Origin: Paguma larvata
Taxonomy: Eukaryota; Chordata; Mammalia; Carnivora; Viverridae
Reading direction: 5' to 3'
DNA length: 64,000 bases
NCBI GenBank assembly: GCA_030068075.1
Contig: CM057832.1
Coordinates: 74,874,002-74,938,001, forward strand
Made by a program: the position numbers and the translations under genes. This document shows positions 23,192 to 34,049 of this stretch, one piece after another; the stretch's first letter is position 1, and the number at the start of each line of letters is the position of its first letter. Under the pieces are notes generated by a model. That model saw nothing but the letters and a program-made list of their open reading frames with translations. It did no database searches and was not told the origin of the DNA.

Positions 23192-23404
23192 TTTTTAATT
23201 TAATTTAATTAATTTATTTTGAGACGCACAGAGACAGTGCAAGTGGAGGAGGGGCAGAGAGAGAGGGAGAGAAAGAATCCCAAGCAGTCTCTGCACTGCC
23301 AGGGCAGAACCTGACACAGGGCTCGAACTCATGAACCCTGAGAGCATGACCTGAGCCGAAACCAAGAGTCAGGTGCTTAACTGACTGAGCCACCCAGGTG
23401 CCCC
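23192..23404 (-). mobile_element. CAN-SINE
   Basis: Flanks CATGCTTTACATTTTA (23176) / TATGTTTTACATTTTA (23405); tail is an AATT-rich variant. Confidence 0.9.
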
Positions 23405-23772
23405 TATGTTTTACATTTTAAATCCAGAGTTTCAGCTAACTGATACTCAAAGGTTGATTCAATTCCCCCACCTGCCACCCCAGGGTTTCCTGAGTGGCTC
23501 CTAAGGCTATAAAATTTAGGGTCAACTTTCAGATTCGGGGTGTCTGGGAAATATCCTGCTTATGGCTCTTGGTTGTATTCTGTCTCCCCTACTTCCACTC
23601 TTTATGATAAGACCAGAGAATGGGCAAACAGGTCCAGACACTTGGAAACTGTCATCTGGTGGATAGCTCAATAAAGAATGACCTAGAGATAATGTTTAGC
23701 GTTATGGGGAAAAAAGGAAAACAGTCATTACGACAACACAAAAGTTTATTCTCAACATTTATTCATCTATAA

Positions 23773-24000
23773 CAGGGTCAGCAAATTATGTTCCACTGGC
23801 TAAATCCAGCCAGTCACCTGGTTGTTTTTTTTTTTTAATAAAATTTTGTTGGAACACAGCAACACCCATCCTTTTTCGTGTACCGTATGGTTGTTTGCAT
23901 GCTCTAACAGCAGAGCTGAGTAGTTGTGATAGACCCTTTGGCCTGCAAGTCAAAAACATTTACTACCTGGTTCTCTGTAGAAGTTTGCCATCCTTTGTTC
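23773..24000 (-). mobile_element. hAT-like non-autonomous transposon relic
   Basis: CAGGGTCAGCAAATTATGTT at the left and AGAAGTTTGCCATCCTTTG at the right form inverted ends; AAAATTTTGTTGGAACACAG inside. Related copies at 37750 and 54066. Confidence 0.6.
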
Positions 24001-24420
24001 TATCTCTGCTCGTGGGTTGCTTATGGATTCCCTACACGGTGCTAGGAACAGGAACAGTCTGGGCCTTAAATGAGCTCACAACCTGCTGGGGAATCAAATA
24101 TTTTTAACGACTACTTACAAAGCAACGTGAGAAACACAGACACAGATGTAGGAGAACTCTGAAGCCATAAAGGAAGGAGTGACTTTTGGGAGTGATGAGG
24201 TGAGGGATGGGAGGCCCCTCCTAGAAAGGTTGCCTACTACCCACTGGGAAGCATGTCATGTTATGCTATATAGTTTCGACTTTATCAAAGAGCAGCAAGA
24301 CATCCCTAAGGGATTTGAATCAGAAGAGCAACATTATCAATTTGCTTCTGAAAAAGAAAATTATCTCTTGAAAAAAAGAATCAGATGAAGTCTCTCCTGT
24401 ATCTGATACATGGGAGAGAA
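23998..24420 (-). mobile_element. L2 relic
   Basis: ACACGGTGCTAGGAACAGG, TTAAATGAGCTCACAACCTG and AAGGAAGGAGTGACTTTTGG are antisense L2 motifs. Confidence 0.5.
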
Positions 24421-25321
24421 GTCTGAAATCTGGCAGTTAAGTTAGAAGTGTTGCAATCAATCAGATCTTTTACCTGGGCCAAGCTCGCCCCAAATAATTT
24501 TTATGTAAGCCTAATTATTAGCCAGTGAAGCACATATCAGGGTTTCATTTGGCATGGAGCATAGACTGAAATAAAGTAAACCGAAGCCAAACATTAATTA
24601 GATGCACGTAGTTATGCTTTTAGCCTGGGTATATATTAAATAAGAGAGGATTCATTCCTTAAAGAGGATTTCTGTCATCCCTACTTTGTTCTTTTTTTCT
24701 GTTTACACATGAAGGTAAAGTTATTATCAGTCACCTTCCCTGCAAACTCACCCCCCCCACCCCATATCTACCCCACCCTTCACCTTTTTTCTTGTTGAGA
24801 GATAAGAGGTCTGAGTGGTTTAAGGATCAGGTAAGTGTTTCAGGATTATGAAGAGGATATTCATGAGTCTAAGCCTGTCAAGGTAATCCTACATCCTCTG
24901 CCTAGCATTATTTTAGAAGTGGGACCGTGTTACAGCAAAGGGGAGGTCGGCTGAGAGGCTTCCGGGAAAGGTGTACCTACTGAAGAAAAGGAGCATACAT
25001 AGGAGGAAACGGACTTTCTTCTTTGCTAGATTTCTCTATCTGGATGTGATGCCTGGCCCATGGCAACCATCTGCGATGATGAGGGACCACGCTACCACAC
25101 TGAAAATAGCAGAGCCGAAGGATGGGGGCCTGGGTTGAAGACATGCATGACTCAGCCTGGGACTACATGTTGCTTCAGATAGTAGATGTCCTTATTACTG
25201 AAGCTTGTTTCAGTTGGCTGTTCTGCTCATTTTGACATAGGCTCTCAGAGAGAAAGATACATAGGAGCTTTCAATCTATCAGTAAAAAGATTCATGGGTG
25301 TATGTTCTCTGTGGTTTCTAA

Positions 25322-25441
25322 AGCAGTGCTTTTCAAATTTCAATGTGCCTGTGAATCACCGGAGGACCTCCTTTAAATGCAGATTCAGATTCAACAGGCG
25401 AGGTCTGAGATACTGTATTTCTGGATGTTGATGAGACCACA
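25322..25441 (+). mobile_element. MER5-like hAT transposon relic
   Basis: AGCAGTGCTTTTCAAATTTC, TGAATCACCGGAGGACCTCC and CAACAGGCGAGGTCTGAGAT. Confidence 0.65.
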
Positions 25442-25492
25442 GGTATAGCTCATTAAATGGGGACCATGGGGAGATCTCTCAAAAACTGAGAG

Positions 25493-25740
25493 ACTTTTTT
25501 TTAATGTTTAATTTTAATTTATATTTGAGAGACTTTTTTTAATGTTTATTTATTTTTGAGAGAGAGAGAGAGAGAGTGAATAAGGGAGAAGCAGAGAGAG
25601 AGGGAGACACATAATCTGAAGCAGGCTCCAGGCTCCAAGGTGTCAGCGCAGAGCCTGGTGCGGGGCTCGAACGCACAAACTGTGAGATCATGACCTGAGC
25701 TGAAGCTGGTCACTCAACCAACTGAGCCACCCAGGCCCCC
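25493..25740 (-). mobile_element. CAN-SINE with partly duplicated tail
   Basis: The tail segment GAGACTTTTTTTAATGTTTA appears twice (about 25490 and 25528), suggesting a local ~38-bp duplication of the tail junction. Confidence 0.87.
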
Positions 25741-27174
25741 CAATAGGACTATTAAAGGAAAAGCCAGGACTCATGGCGGGGTATAATAATGATTCTGATC
25801 ACTCAGATAGAATAGCCCAATATTATGTCTTCATAATTCCAGAAAAGTTAAGGGGACAAATGGCAGAAGATGGACAAGCTTTGCAGAGAGTATCTTTCTT
25901 CCCTGTGTGAGATCCCCACATGAAGCACAAATCCATGGTTCTGGCAGTGCTTTCAGATGGCCATACAGACTTTCGCCCTGAAATTACGGTGGTACACCCA
26001 TCTTCATCGCTCTGGGTAATGCAAACCAACAACAAAAAAGGAATCTGTAAACTAAGTGTAAGGAAGCCCAAACAAATTCTGATTTTTTTCCTATGATTAC
26101 TACTTAGATGCTTTTTTCCCCTTTGATGCTTTTTTTTTTTTTTTTTAGAGGTAATATATAATTCCTTCTAAATGTTTTTTGGGGGGAGGTACATTTGTTT
26201 GGCTAGTACCCTCATCACGCAAAAGTATGCTTATAGGGTAATTAGCCCTGCATTTCAGAATGAGAAAATAGAAAAAGCTTGGAATAATGTCAGTTCAAAA
26301 TATCTCTTTAATCTGAAATGTTCAACAACGGCAACAACAAAAAAGATTTAGAGTTTATGGGATGGGAAGATAACTCTGTCAGGACTATTTTAGTGTTCCT
26401 GCAAAGAAACAGTGATCCCTGGCAGTAAGCTATGATATATTTTGTAAACCGACTTCCACTCATAATTTACACAAAAACCCATTTTATTTCACTTTTTATT
26501 TGAAAAAATTAATGATAGTAATAGAATTTTCATCCCAAATTGGAGAATAACTATTGAGAACATTAAAACAATGTGCATACAAAGATTGCAAGTGGCCCTT
26601 GGCTTTTGTGATTAAGAATATAAAGAATCACAAAAAGCACATGGAAACCAGGTGTCATGTCTCTACTTCTATAGGGGAGAGTGTGCTTGTTATTTTAAGA
26701 CCAAAATGATGGTCTCCTTCGTCTAGATCCGGCTACTGCAACAAAGAATACAAAGGCAAAACAAGCTGGTTCTAAGACAAACACTAGACCCATGAAGAGC
26801 AGAATTAGTAGAGGAATTCCAAGAATAAAAACCATAAATCCTAGAACGATGCTGCTGATGATATAGGAACTCTGTTAGTGAGCCAAAGAAATCCCAAGTG
26901 CCCTTTTCCTTTTTCCACAAGATCCTTAGGTCAGTAGCAGTTGGGGTCTGTGTTGATAGAAAATCAAGATATTTCATATAAAGCATAAGAAGTAGTTTGT
27001 CTCCACAAATGTATTCCTTGGGCAATCTAGTCTCTCAGTTTTGGTTAGCAAAATCTCTACTCTTCTTGTCTACCTAGAAGGTTAAGTCTCTGTAAATAAC
27101 AATTATTTGCAAGCTAATAAGGTTTCCCAAAGTAAAAGGACTTCATGAATCTTATTTAAGGATAAACAAGACCA

Positions 27175-27360
27175 GGGGTGCCTGGGTGGCTCAGTTGGTT
27201 AAGCGGCTGACTTCAGCTCAGGTCATGATCTCATGGTCTGTGAGTTCGAGCCCCGCAGAGCCTGGAGCCTGCTTCGGATTTTGTATCTCCCTCTCTCTCT
27301 GCCCTTCCCCTGCTCATGCTCTGTCTCTATGTCTCTCAGAAATAAACGTTAAAAAAAATG
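27175..27360 (+). mobile_element. CAN-SINE with internal deletion and exact 20-bp target duplication
   Basis: TTTAAGGATAAACAAGACCA at 27155 and 27361, no mismatch. The body jumps from GAGCCCCGC directly to AGAGCCTGGAGCC, missing about 24 bp. Confidence 0.93.
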
Positions 27361-27384
27361 TTTAAGGATAAACAAGACCAACTT

Positions 27385-27610
27385 CAGTATAGGCAGTAGA
27401 TTCAGTGGTTAATAGTTTCTTTTGGGGGGTTTGTAGACTTGCTTCCACATCAAGGCTTTACCATTTAATTGCCATATGACTTTGACAGAGCCATGTAAAG
27501 TCTTTTTAGTGTTCTCATCTGTTTTTTTTAAAAAAAGGATGACAATACTATTGTATTAAATTATATGCAATTATGTATGTACAGTGTTTAGTGCAGTGCC
27601 TGGAAATTAT
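27385..27610 (+). mobile_element. MIR
   Basis: GCCATATGACTTTGACAGAG and TTTAGTGCAGTGCCTGGAAA are spaced as in MIR. Confidence 0.55.
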
Positions 27611-27639
27611 GAATTCATTTATTTATTTGACAAAATGGT

Positions 27640-27800
27640 TTTAGAAAATCTTGACATGCCAGACACAGTGCTGGATGCCGGGGATGTGGGCATCGACAGA
27701 ACAAATATGCCTTCCACCCTCAAAGAAGTTTTACTTCAAAGTGGGTAAAGCAGCCAATTAAAAGGAAACTCAACATAATATACAAATATGATCTTTCAAT
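27640..27800 (-). mobile_element. L2 fragment
   Basis: GCCAGACACAGTGCTGGATG then CCTTCCACCCTCAAAGAAGT, the L2 'tumour-size' module in antisense. Confidence 0.5.
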
Positions 27801-28135
27801 GAGATATCTTCTCATTGTATAAGTATAGATGTATAATAAGTGTAGATGAATAGGTCCACAGATATCTAAGCCTATGTTTTCAAACGTTTAATGGTTATGA
27901 AACCAACTTGACACTAATGAGGGAGAAACTTCATTGGCACACTAAGAAAACTCAGGAATGCTTTTGTTAACCATTTTACCTAAAGCAGGAAAACAAGTTT
28001 GGACTTCTTGTTTAGACAATAAAACACGGAGTTTTCTTCTTTCGGTTCATCGTATTTATCCACGCTACACCTGAGTGAAAGAAAGATCAGCTTTGGAAAT
28101 GGTATGCAGGAATCCCATGCTGGATACCAAGGTAT

Positions 28136-28393
28136 AGATGTACGTGAATGTGTGTGTGTGTGTGTGTATTTATAAGTATGTATGTGTGTATTTACAAAGT
28201 TTATTTATGTATTTTTGAGAGAGACAGAGCAAGAGGAAGAGAGGCAGAGTAAGAGAGAGAGAGAGAATCCTAAGCAGGCTGCCTACTGTCAGCCCAGAGG
28301 CTGAAGCGAGGCTCCATCTCACAAACCTCGAGATCGTGACTTGAGCCAAAATCAAGAGTTGGACACTCAACCAGCTGAGCCACCCAGGCATCC
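28136..28393 (-). mobile_element. CAN-SINE with microsatellite in its tail
   Basis: CTGGATACCAAGGTAT occurs at 28120 and 28394, so the (TG)n/(TATG) tract 28144-28195 lies inside the insertion and arose from the A-tail. Confidence 0.9.
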
Positions 28394-28549
28394 CTGGATA
28401 CCAAGGTATTTACAAAAATAATAGGCAAACTGAGAGCAGAAAAAGCAAAGAAACTAAACACAGAAAACTGCAGATATAAAACTTTCTGAACAGCATTTGT
28501 TTTGAAGGAGACTGCTTGAAATGGAAGGATTTTGGCTATAAAATGATTT

Positions 28550-28740
28550 TTGAATCATAGAATGTTAGAGCTAGAAGGATCTTTTAAGAACAATTGTCCA
28601 ACTGTTTCATTTTATAGGTGAGGACATAGTCCGGGGAGGTTAGTTGACTTCCTTAAGGTCATATACCTACTTGCATCAAAGTCAACATCCTAGCCCAGAC
28701 CTCCTAAGCTAGATCCGGTGTTTTTGCTCTGTACTGCTCT
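28550..28740 (+). mobile_element. Ancient SINE-like repeat (MIR-related pattern)
   Basis: AATCATAGAATGTTAGAGCT, AGGATCTTTTAAGAACAATT, GACTTCCTTAAGGTCATATA. A well-known mammalian-wide pattern; family name not settled. A related copy lies at about 12705-12860. Confidence 0.5.
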
Positions 28741-29699
28741 GCTCCTTGTCACCTGGCCCCAGTCAACCCAATGACTACAGTGTTCATTAATGACACACAA
28801 ATAGTCATCCTGGCAGTGACATAGATTAGCTCTCTGAATACCCTCCTTCCACTTTCCCGAATGCCTTCCTCTACTTTAGAGATTAGAAAGTGAGAAAACA
28901 CATTCCCCACACTTATTTGTAACTAAGGTTCTCACTTGGAAGGCAGAAGTAAGCGTGACAAGGTGATGGCTGCATATGGAAAACACGATCTCATGGCAGA
29001 AGCATTTGGTGTTTTCAGGGTAGTTACAGCTCAGGTTTTATTATCTGGTCCTTAACATTATAAGTGATGAATGTTGGGCAGTGGTGGAATTGGTGTCCAT
29101 TAAAATCCTTTCCCTTGGAAGAACAGGTATTGAGCTATATTATTTCCATATACAGGTGAGGCTCAGTTCCCAGGGCTTCCTAAAAATGATGTGTGCCAGC
29201 ATTTCAATAAATTATTTTCTGCGTAAAGTAGCTAGAATGGACTCTGTTGTCTGCAGCTAAGAAATCTGACTTGGGTTGAGTGGTTTCCAACAGAATCTTG
29301 GCCATAAAGGAAAGCCCTTTATGTCACTATTGAGAAGAAAATTGAAATTAGGCAACTGGAGTCTGAGGTCTGAGACTAGGAGGCTGAAGGTGTAAGTCCA
29401 GGTCTGAATCTGAAAGCTTGTGAACCCCAAGCTCTGACTCTGACGTCCAAGGGCAGAAGAAGCTGATGGTTTCAGCCCAAGCAAATTCACCCTTCCTCTG
29501 CATTTTTGTTCTACTCAGGCCCCCAGAAGTTTGGATGGTGCCCAGAAATCATGTTTTAACAGCTATCCGGGCATCTCTCAACCCAGTCACATGGACGCAT
29601 AAAATTAACCATTACAGGAATGCTATGTCGGGTATCACTGAGTACTCCAACGGAAAAAATGGATAAGGGAGCTGGGGTGTACATGAAGAAAAAAAAAGA

Positions 29700-30060
29700 T
29701 GTCTTCTAATAACAAATCAATTGTGGTATGTTCACCCAAGGAATACCACATGGCATGAGAATGAACAACCTATAGCTCTACACGTAACGTGGAAAAACTT
29801 TGAAACACAGTATAGAGTAAAAGAAGCAAGAAATGAGGCCATGAGAAAACAATCAGACTAAATCCAAAATCTGGGATATTCTGCAGGTCCAATGATCTAG
29901 CTTTCTAAAGAAAGAAAACCAAAACCAAAACAAAGCAAAAAAAAAAAAAACAAAAAACAAAAAACAAAACCCCGCCATGATAACAAGAAAGGCAGAGGGA
30001 AGAAAGCAGGGTCTTGAGAAATAAAAGAGATATAGGAGTCACCGTATTCTAAGTTTTACT
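29700..30060 (+). mobile_element. L1 3'-region relic, sense
   Basis: CAATTGTGGTATGTTCACCC, GAATGAACAACCTATAGCTC and TAGAGTAAAAGAAGCAAGAA resemble the sense L1 3' end. Diverged; ends approximate. Confidence 0.6.
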
Positions 30061-30357
30061 GACTCACTACAAAAAGACATCTTTGAGGCCATGAGGGAAA
30101 TTTGAATAAGAACCAGGTATTAGAGGATGATAAGACCGATTATTAATTTTTGTTGACAGAATAATAACATGATGGTTATCTTTTTCGAAGTTCCTCTCAG
30201 ATACGCACACCGAAGTTTGCACTGGGGAAAAACAATACAATGTCTGGGAATACCCTTGCAAAACAATCAGCAAGAGGAGGTTAGGCAAAACAAGGTTACA
30301 AAACTGTTGCGAATTGGTGACATCGGGTGAAGGATTGTAATAATATAATAGGTTGCT

Positions 30358-30549
30358 GGGGCACTGTTAGGTGGCCGACTTCACCTCAGGTCTTGATCTT
30401 ACTGTCTGTGAGTTCGAGTCCCGCGTGGGGCTCTGTGCTGATGGCTCAGAGCCTGGAGCCTGCTTCGGAGTCTGTGTCTCCCTCTCTCTCTGCCCTTTCC
30501 CTGCTCAAGCTCTGTCTCTCTATCTCTCAAAAATAAATAAACTTAAAAA
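30358..30549 (+). mobile_element. CAN-SINE with exact 19-bp target duplication
   Basis: AATAATATAATAGGTTGCT at 30339 and 30550. The head lacks about 20 bp (GGGGCACTGTTAGGTGGCCG). Confidence 0.92.
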
Positions 30550-30734
30550 AATAATATAATAGGTTGCTTCTGTTATTGCCTCTACTTTTCAGTTTGAAAA
30601 TTTCCATAATTCAACATTTTTTAAATGAGAAAAGTATTTAATTTACTGAGAAATTTCTTCTGGGCTTACATGTAAAATTTTATCTATAAGAATTAAGTAG
30701 AAGTCACACGTTTATGTGTCATTCTGAAGACCTT

Positions 30735-31620
30735 TTGTTTTGAGATTATTGTAGATTCATATGCAGTTGCAAGAAATAATCGAGAAATATTTCATATACT
30801 CTTGACCCCAACGGCATTACCTTGTATAACTAGAGCACAATATCACAATCAGGAAGTTTTACAGTGATACAATTGATTGACCGTATTCAATTTCACCAGT
30901 TTGGTATGTATCCATTTATGTGTATATGGCATATATATTAATTTCTATGCAATTTTATCAAAGCATAGATTTGTGTGACCTCCACCACAGTCAAGATACA
31001 AAACAGCTCTATCAAAAGATTGTCTTGTCTCACCACAGACTGCATCCTTACTCGCACCACCTCTATTAATCTGTTCTCCAGTTCTATAGTTTTGTCATTT
31101 CAAGACAAAATATATAAATGGAATCCTACAGTATGCGTAACCCTTTGAGATTTTCTTCCCACTCACCAGAATTCTTTCAAGATTCATCTAAATTATAATT
31201 TTAAGTTATTTGCTTTTTAAATAATCTCTACATCCAATGTGGGGCTCGCACTCACAACGCCAAGATCAAGAGTCCCATGCCCCACTGACTGGGGCAGGCG
31301 CCCCTCCTCTAAGTCACCGAGTGTATAAATAGAACATTCCTTTTCTCATGGCTGAGTAAGTATTTCACGGTATGGATGTGCTCCACTGTGTTTAGCCATT
31401 CGTCTGCTGACACTCATTTGGGCTGTTACTAAATTTTGGCTTTTACGAATAAAACTACCATGACCTTCCGTGTGAATCAGGTTTTTGTGTGAACGCATTT
31501 TTTCATTTCTGGGGGATAAATGTCCAAGAGTGCAAGGACTTGATTGTAGAGTCACGTTCAGTTTTGTAAGAAAGTGCTCTACTCTTTCCCACAGTAGCTT
31601 TTCCATTTTCCATTCCCATT
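30735..31620 (-). mobile_element. Antisense L1 3'-region relic
   Basis: Typical antisense L1M 3' sequence: AAATGGAATCCTACAGTATG, GCTGAGTAAGTATTTCACGG, TTTTTGTGTGAACGCATTTT and CTGGGGGATAAATGTCCAAG. Split by a short SINE at 31210-31304. Confidence 0.75.
31210..31304 (-). mobile_element. Short tRNA-Lys-like carnivore SINE
   Basis: TTTTTAAATAATCTCTACAT, CAACGCCAAGATCAAGAGTC and GGCAGGCGCCCC: the short form with tRNA head and A-rich tail only. Inserted into an antisense L1 relic. Confidence 0.8.
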
Positions 31621-31864
31621 AGCAGCATGTGAGCATATGAGTGTGTAAGCTCTAACTGCTTAACTCACAGCTCTTCAGAATAACCAAAGAAAGCATGATC
31701 TGATGAAAATATTTCTGCCCGAATGGTCCCAGCGTTTGGGAAGATTTCTCTAGGAGGCACTCATTGTAAAGAAGTAAGGTCAAGGAAGTCTGAAAAGGAC
31801 TTTGAAACAGGCCAAAAATTTATCCTAAAGACATCTGAAAGGAGGGGAGAAGATTAACATTTAT

Positions 31865-32045
31865 AGAGCAGAAATACCAGGCATTTCTCATTCTTTATCT
31901 CATTTATTCCTCAGATGACCCTGTAAGAAGGGTAATATGCCCATTTTAGAAATAATTGTAATCAAGTCTCAAGTAACTTTTCAAACAGTCAGTTACCAAC
32001 TGGCAAAGTGAGGCCAAAAAGCCCAGCTTCCAGCTCAGCGCAAGA
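31865..32045 (-). mobile_element. MIR
   Basis: CTTTATCTCATTTATTCCTC, TGACCCTGTAAGAAGGGTAA, antisense MIR. Confidence 0.6.
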
Positions 32046-32094
32046 AACATAGGAGGCAATCAACACATTTGTTGAAAAGACTGAATGGATAGAT

Positions 32095-32275
32095 GAATGT
32101 CAGTTCTGCTATTTATGTATCCGTTGGCAAGACAATTAATTTCTCTGGGTCTGTGTCTTCGTTTGTTAAAGGAAGACAGTAATAACACCTCCTTCACAGA
32201 GTCGTGAACAAAGGAGGTGATACGAAAAAAAAATTGAAACACGTAAAATGTTAAACAAGTGTTAGCACAATATTC
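32095..32275 (+). mobile_element. MIR
   Basis: CAATTAATTTCTCTGGGTCT, AATAACACCTCCTTCACAGA. Opposite orientation to its neighbour just upstream. Confidence 0.6.
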
Positions 32276-32686
32276 CAAAAGTACAGTCAGTGTCCTAACC
32301 AAATACTGATAAAATACAGGCACAAGAGGTACTGTGCCCCCATGGATCACTTAGTATCTGTTTCCCTGAGTGTCCTTATCTGTGAAATCACAATTGAGAT
32401 TAAGGTGGAACACCTTAATGACACAGACCCTTAGATTCTCACCAAGTAATGAGACAGAACCAAGCAAACCTCTACATAGGAGATTAATTTGAAAATGCTT
32501 ATTATACTTCCCAGGCTGATGAAAAGTATGTTGCTATTATCAACCATGGCATTCTGGCCTATATCAGTTAGGTCACTGAGAACTATATCAGTGCATAAAA
32601 ATTATTACATATGTAATTTGTATATTTGTATCTGCATTTATATACGAAAACAGTATTGGTAACGGTTAATAATATGAGAATGTAAG

Positions 32687-32706
32687 ACCCTAACCCTAAC
32701 CCTAAC
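32687..32706. repeat. Interstitial telomeric repeat
   Basis: ACCCTAACCCTAACCCTAAC: three and a third perfect CCCTAA units in unique-looking sequence, about 1.3 kb upstream of CARNMT1. Confidence 0.85.
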
Positions 32707-33744
32707 TTCCAAATACCAGTCCCTAAGAAAAATATGCACCTGATAAAAGTGCAAGAATGGGAAAGGAATTGATATATTGTGTCTGTGTAGGGGATAAGAC
32801 TGGCTAGACGGGTAAAGAAAGTTCACATTTGTAACTCTTCACATTTTCCTTTAGAATTTTGGAGTGCATATAACTGCATTAGTATTCAAAAAATACTTTA
32901 ACATTTTATAAAAACCTTGTATAAAAATGTAACATTAACATAGACTAACCACAGGACTTCTTAAAGCATTGCTTTTAAATTATTAAATTCCAAAAATATG
33001 AAGCCACTTCCTTTTCAGTATCATTATGTTTTTCCCGAATTCGTGGTCTCTGGACGTATTTAACTCTTGCGAATAAAGCAATCTTTTCCTTTTAGCACTT
33101 TTTTTTTGGAAGACTGATATGCTGAGTAGTAAATAAAATTTAATAAAATGAGTTATTTCCTAGGAATAATATTAAGTGTGGGGCGGCACCTTTTTAAACT
33201 ATGAGCTCAGAAGAAATGAGGCAAAAAGTGTATACAGACGAAGAAGAGAAAGAAGTTAAGGCTGGCATTGCTAAGGGCCACCGTTGGAGGCTACTAGTAC
33301 CAATGCTGAGGCATTATCGTTCATGTACACTTTGGTGGTCTTCCAAAGCGCGGGTACTGGACAGAGTGTGGTTCCAACATGTTCTTCATCGGCTACCATC
33401 ACCAGTCAAGGCGGAATTAGGATTTTCGCAAACTCCTAAACACTGAACAGATGATGTTATCTCTCTCCCCCTATGTAATTGCAAATGGAGATATATATAG
33501 AAAATAAATTACAACTTAGGGTGAACGCAAGACCTTCCCTCTAGATTTTCTTAAATAAAAATTCCCAATAAAGTCATCAAAGCTGATCATTTTTTCTGTT
33601 TTTCCCTCCTTTATACCTAGTTCAACTGCCTATTCCAAAATCCAGCACTCTCAGGCTCTTAAATCCAACCCACGCGGCGTCTCGCAGGTGCCAGCCCCAC
33701 CCCACCAGGGATCCCCTCCTTCGCTCCTCCCACCTGACCCTTCG

Positions 33745-33758
33745 CCCCGCCCCATTGG
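33745..33758. promoter_or_regulatory. GC box next to inverted CCAAT box
   Basis: CCCCGCCCC (SP/KLF-type GC box) runs directly into ATTGG, the reverse complement of a CCAAT box (NF-Y type), about 95-105 bp upstream of the NRF1-like palindrome. Sequence motif only; binding inferred. Confidence 0.5.
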
Positions 33759-33842
33759 GCGCGCCGTCGTTACGGCAGCGCGCGGTCGCCGGAGCCCGGC
33801 AGCAAATGAGCGCCCGCGACCGCGGCCCTCCGTCGTACCCTC

Positions 33843-33857
33843 GCATGCGCATGCGCG
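33843..33857. promoter_or_regulatory. NRF1-type palindrome
   Basis: GCATGCGCATGCGCG contains TGCGCATGCGC (33846-33856), a full match to the NRF1 palindrome, with an overlapping second half site. It lies about 200 bp upstream of the CARNMT1 ATG. NRF1 commonly marks CpG-island promoters of housekeeping and mitochondrial genes; occupancy is inferred. Confidence 0.55.
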
Positions 33858-33900
33858 CTCGTGCCGGGCGCTCCTGAAGACCTGGCGGAGCCCGGCGCGG

Positions 33901-33912
33901 ATGGAGGCCTGA
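33901..33912 (+). other. Upstream ORF 1 in CARNMT1 leader (MEA stop)
   Basis: ATG GAG GCC TGA lies 149 nt upstream of the CARNMT1 ATG, with G at +4 but C at -3 (weak to moderate context). It is a uORF only if transcription starts before 33901, which I cannot determine. Confidence 0.45.
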
Positions 33913-33948
33913 GGGCGGCGGGGGCGGAGCGCACCGCGAGCTGGGGGC

Positions 33949-33972
33949 ATGTCCGCGGCGGGCGCCGTCTAG
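33949..33972 (+). other. Upstream ORF 2 in CARNMT1 leader (MSAAGAV stop)
   Basis: ATG TCC GCG GCG GGC GCC GTC TAG lies 101 nt upstream of the main ATG in another frame. It terminates well before 34050, so reinitiation is possible. Its place in the mRNA leader is likely but unproven. Confidence 0.5.
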
Positions 33973-34049
33973 AGGAAGGCCGAGCAGCCGCCACCACGCT
34001 CTCAGTCGCGGCGAGACGCAAGCGAGCCAGGCCTAGGGCCGCGGCGGCG

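Larger units (their letters stand above)
9736..33669. other. Intergenic region between NMRK1 and CARNMT1
   Basis: About 24 kb with no supported exon. Repeats are listed separately. Apart from those, 9736-10300, 22110-23175 and 25745-27150 look like unique or very old sequence with no gene signal. The many 60-120 codon ORFs here are either translated SINE bodies or random open frames. Confidence 0.6.
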
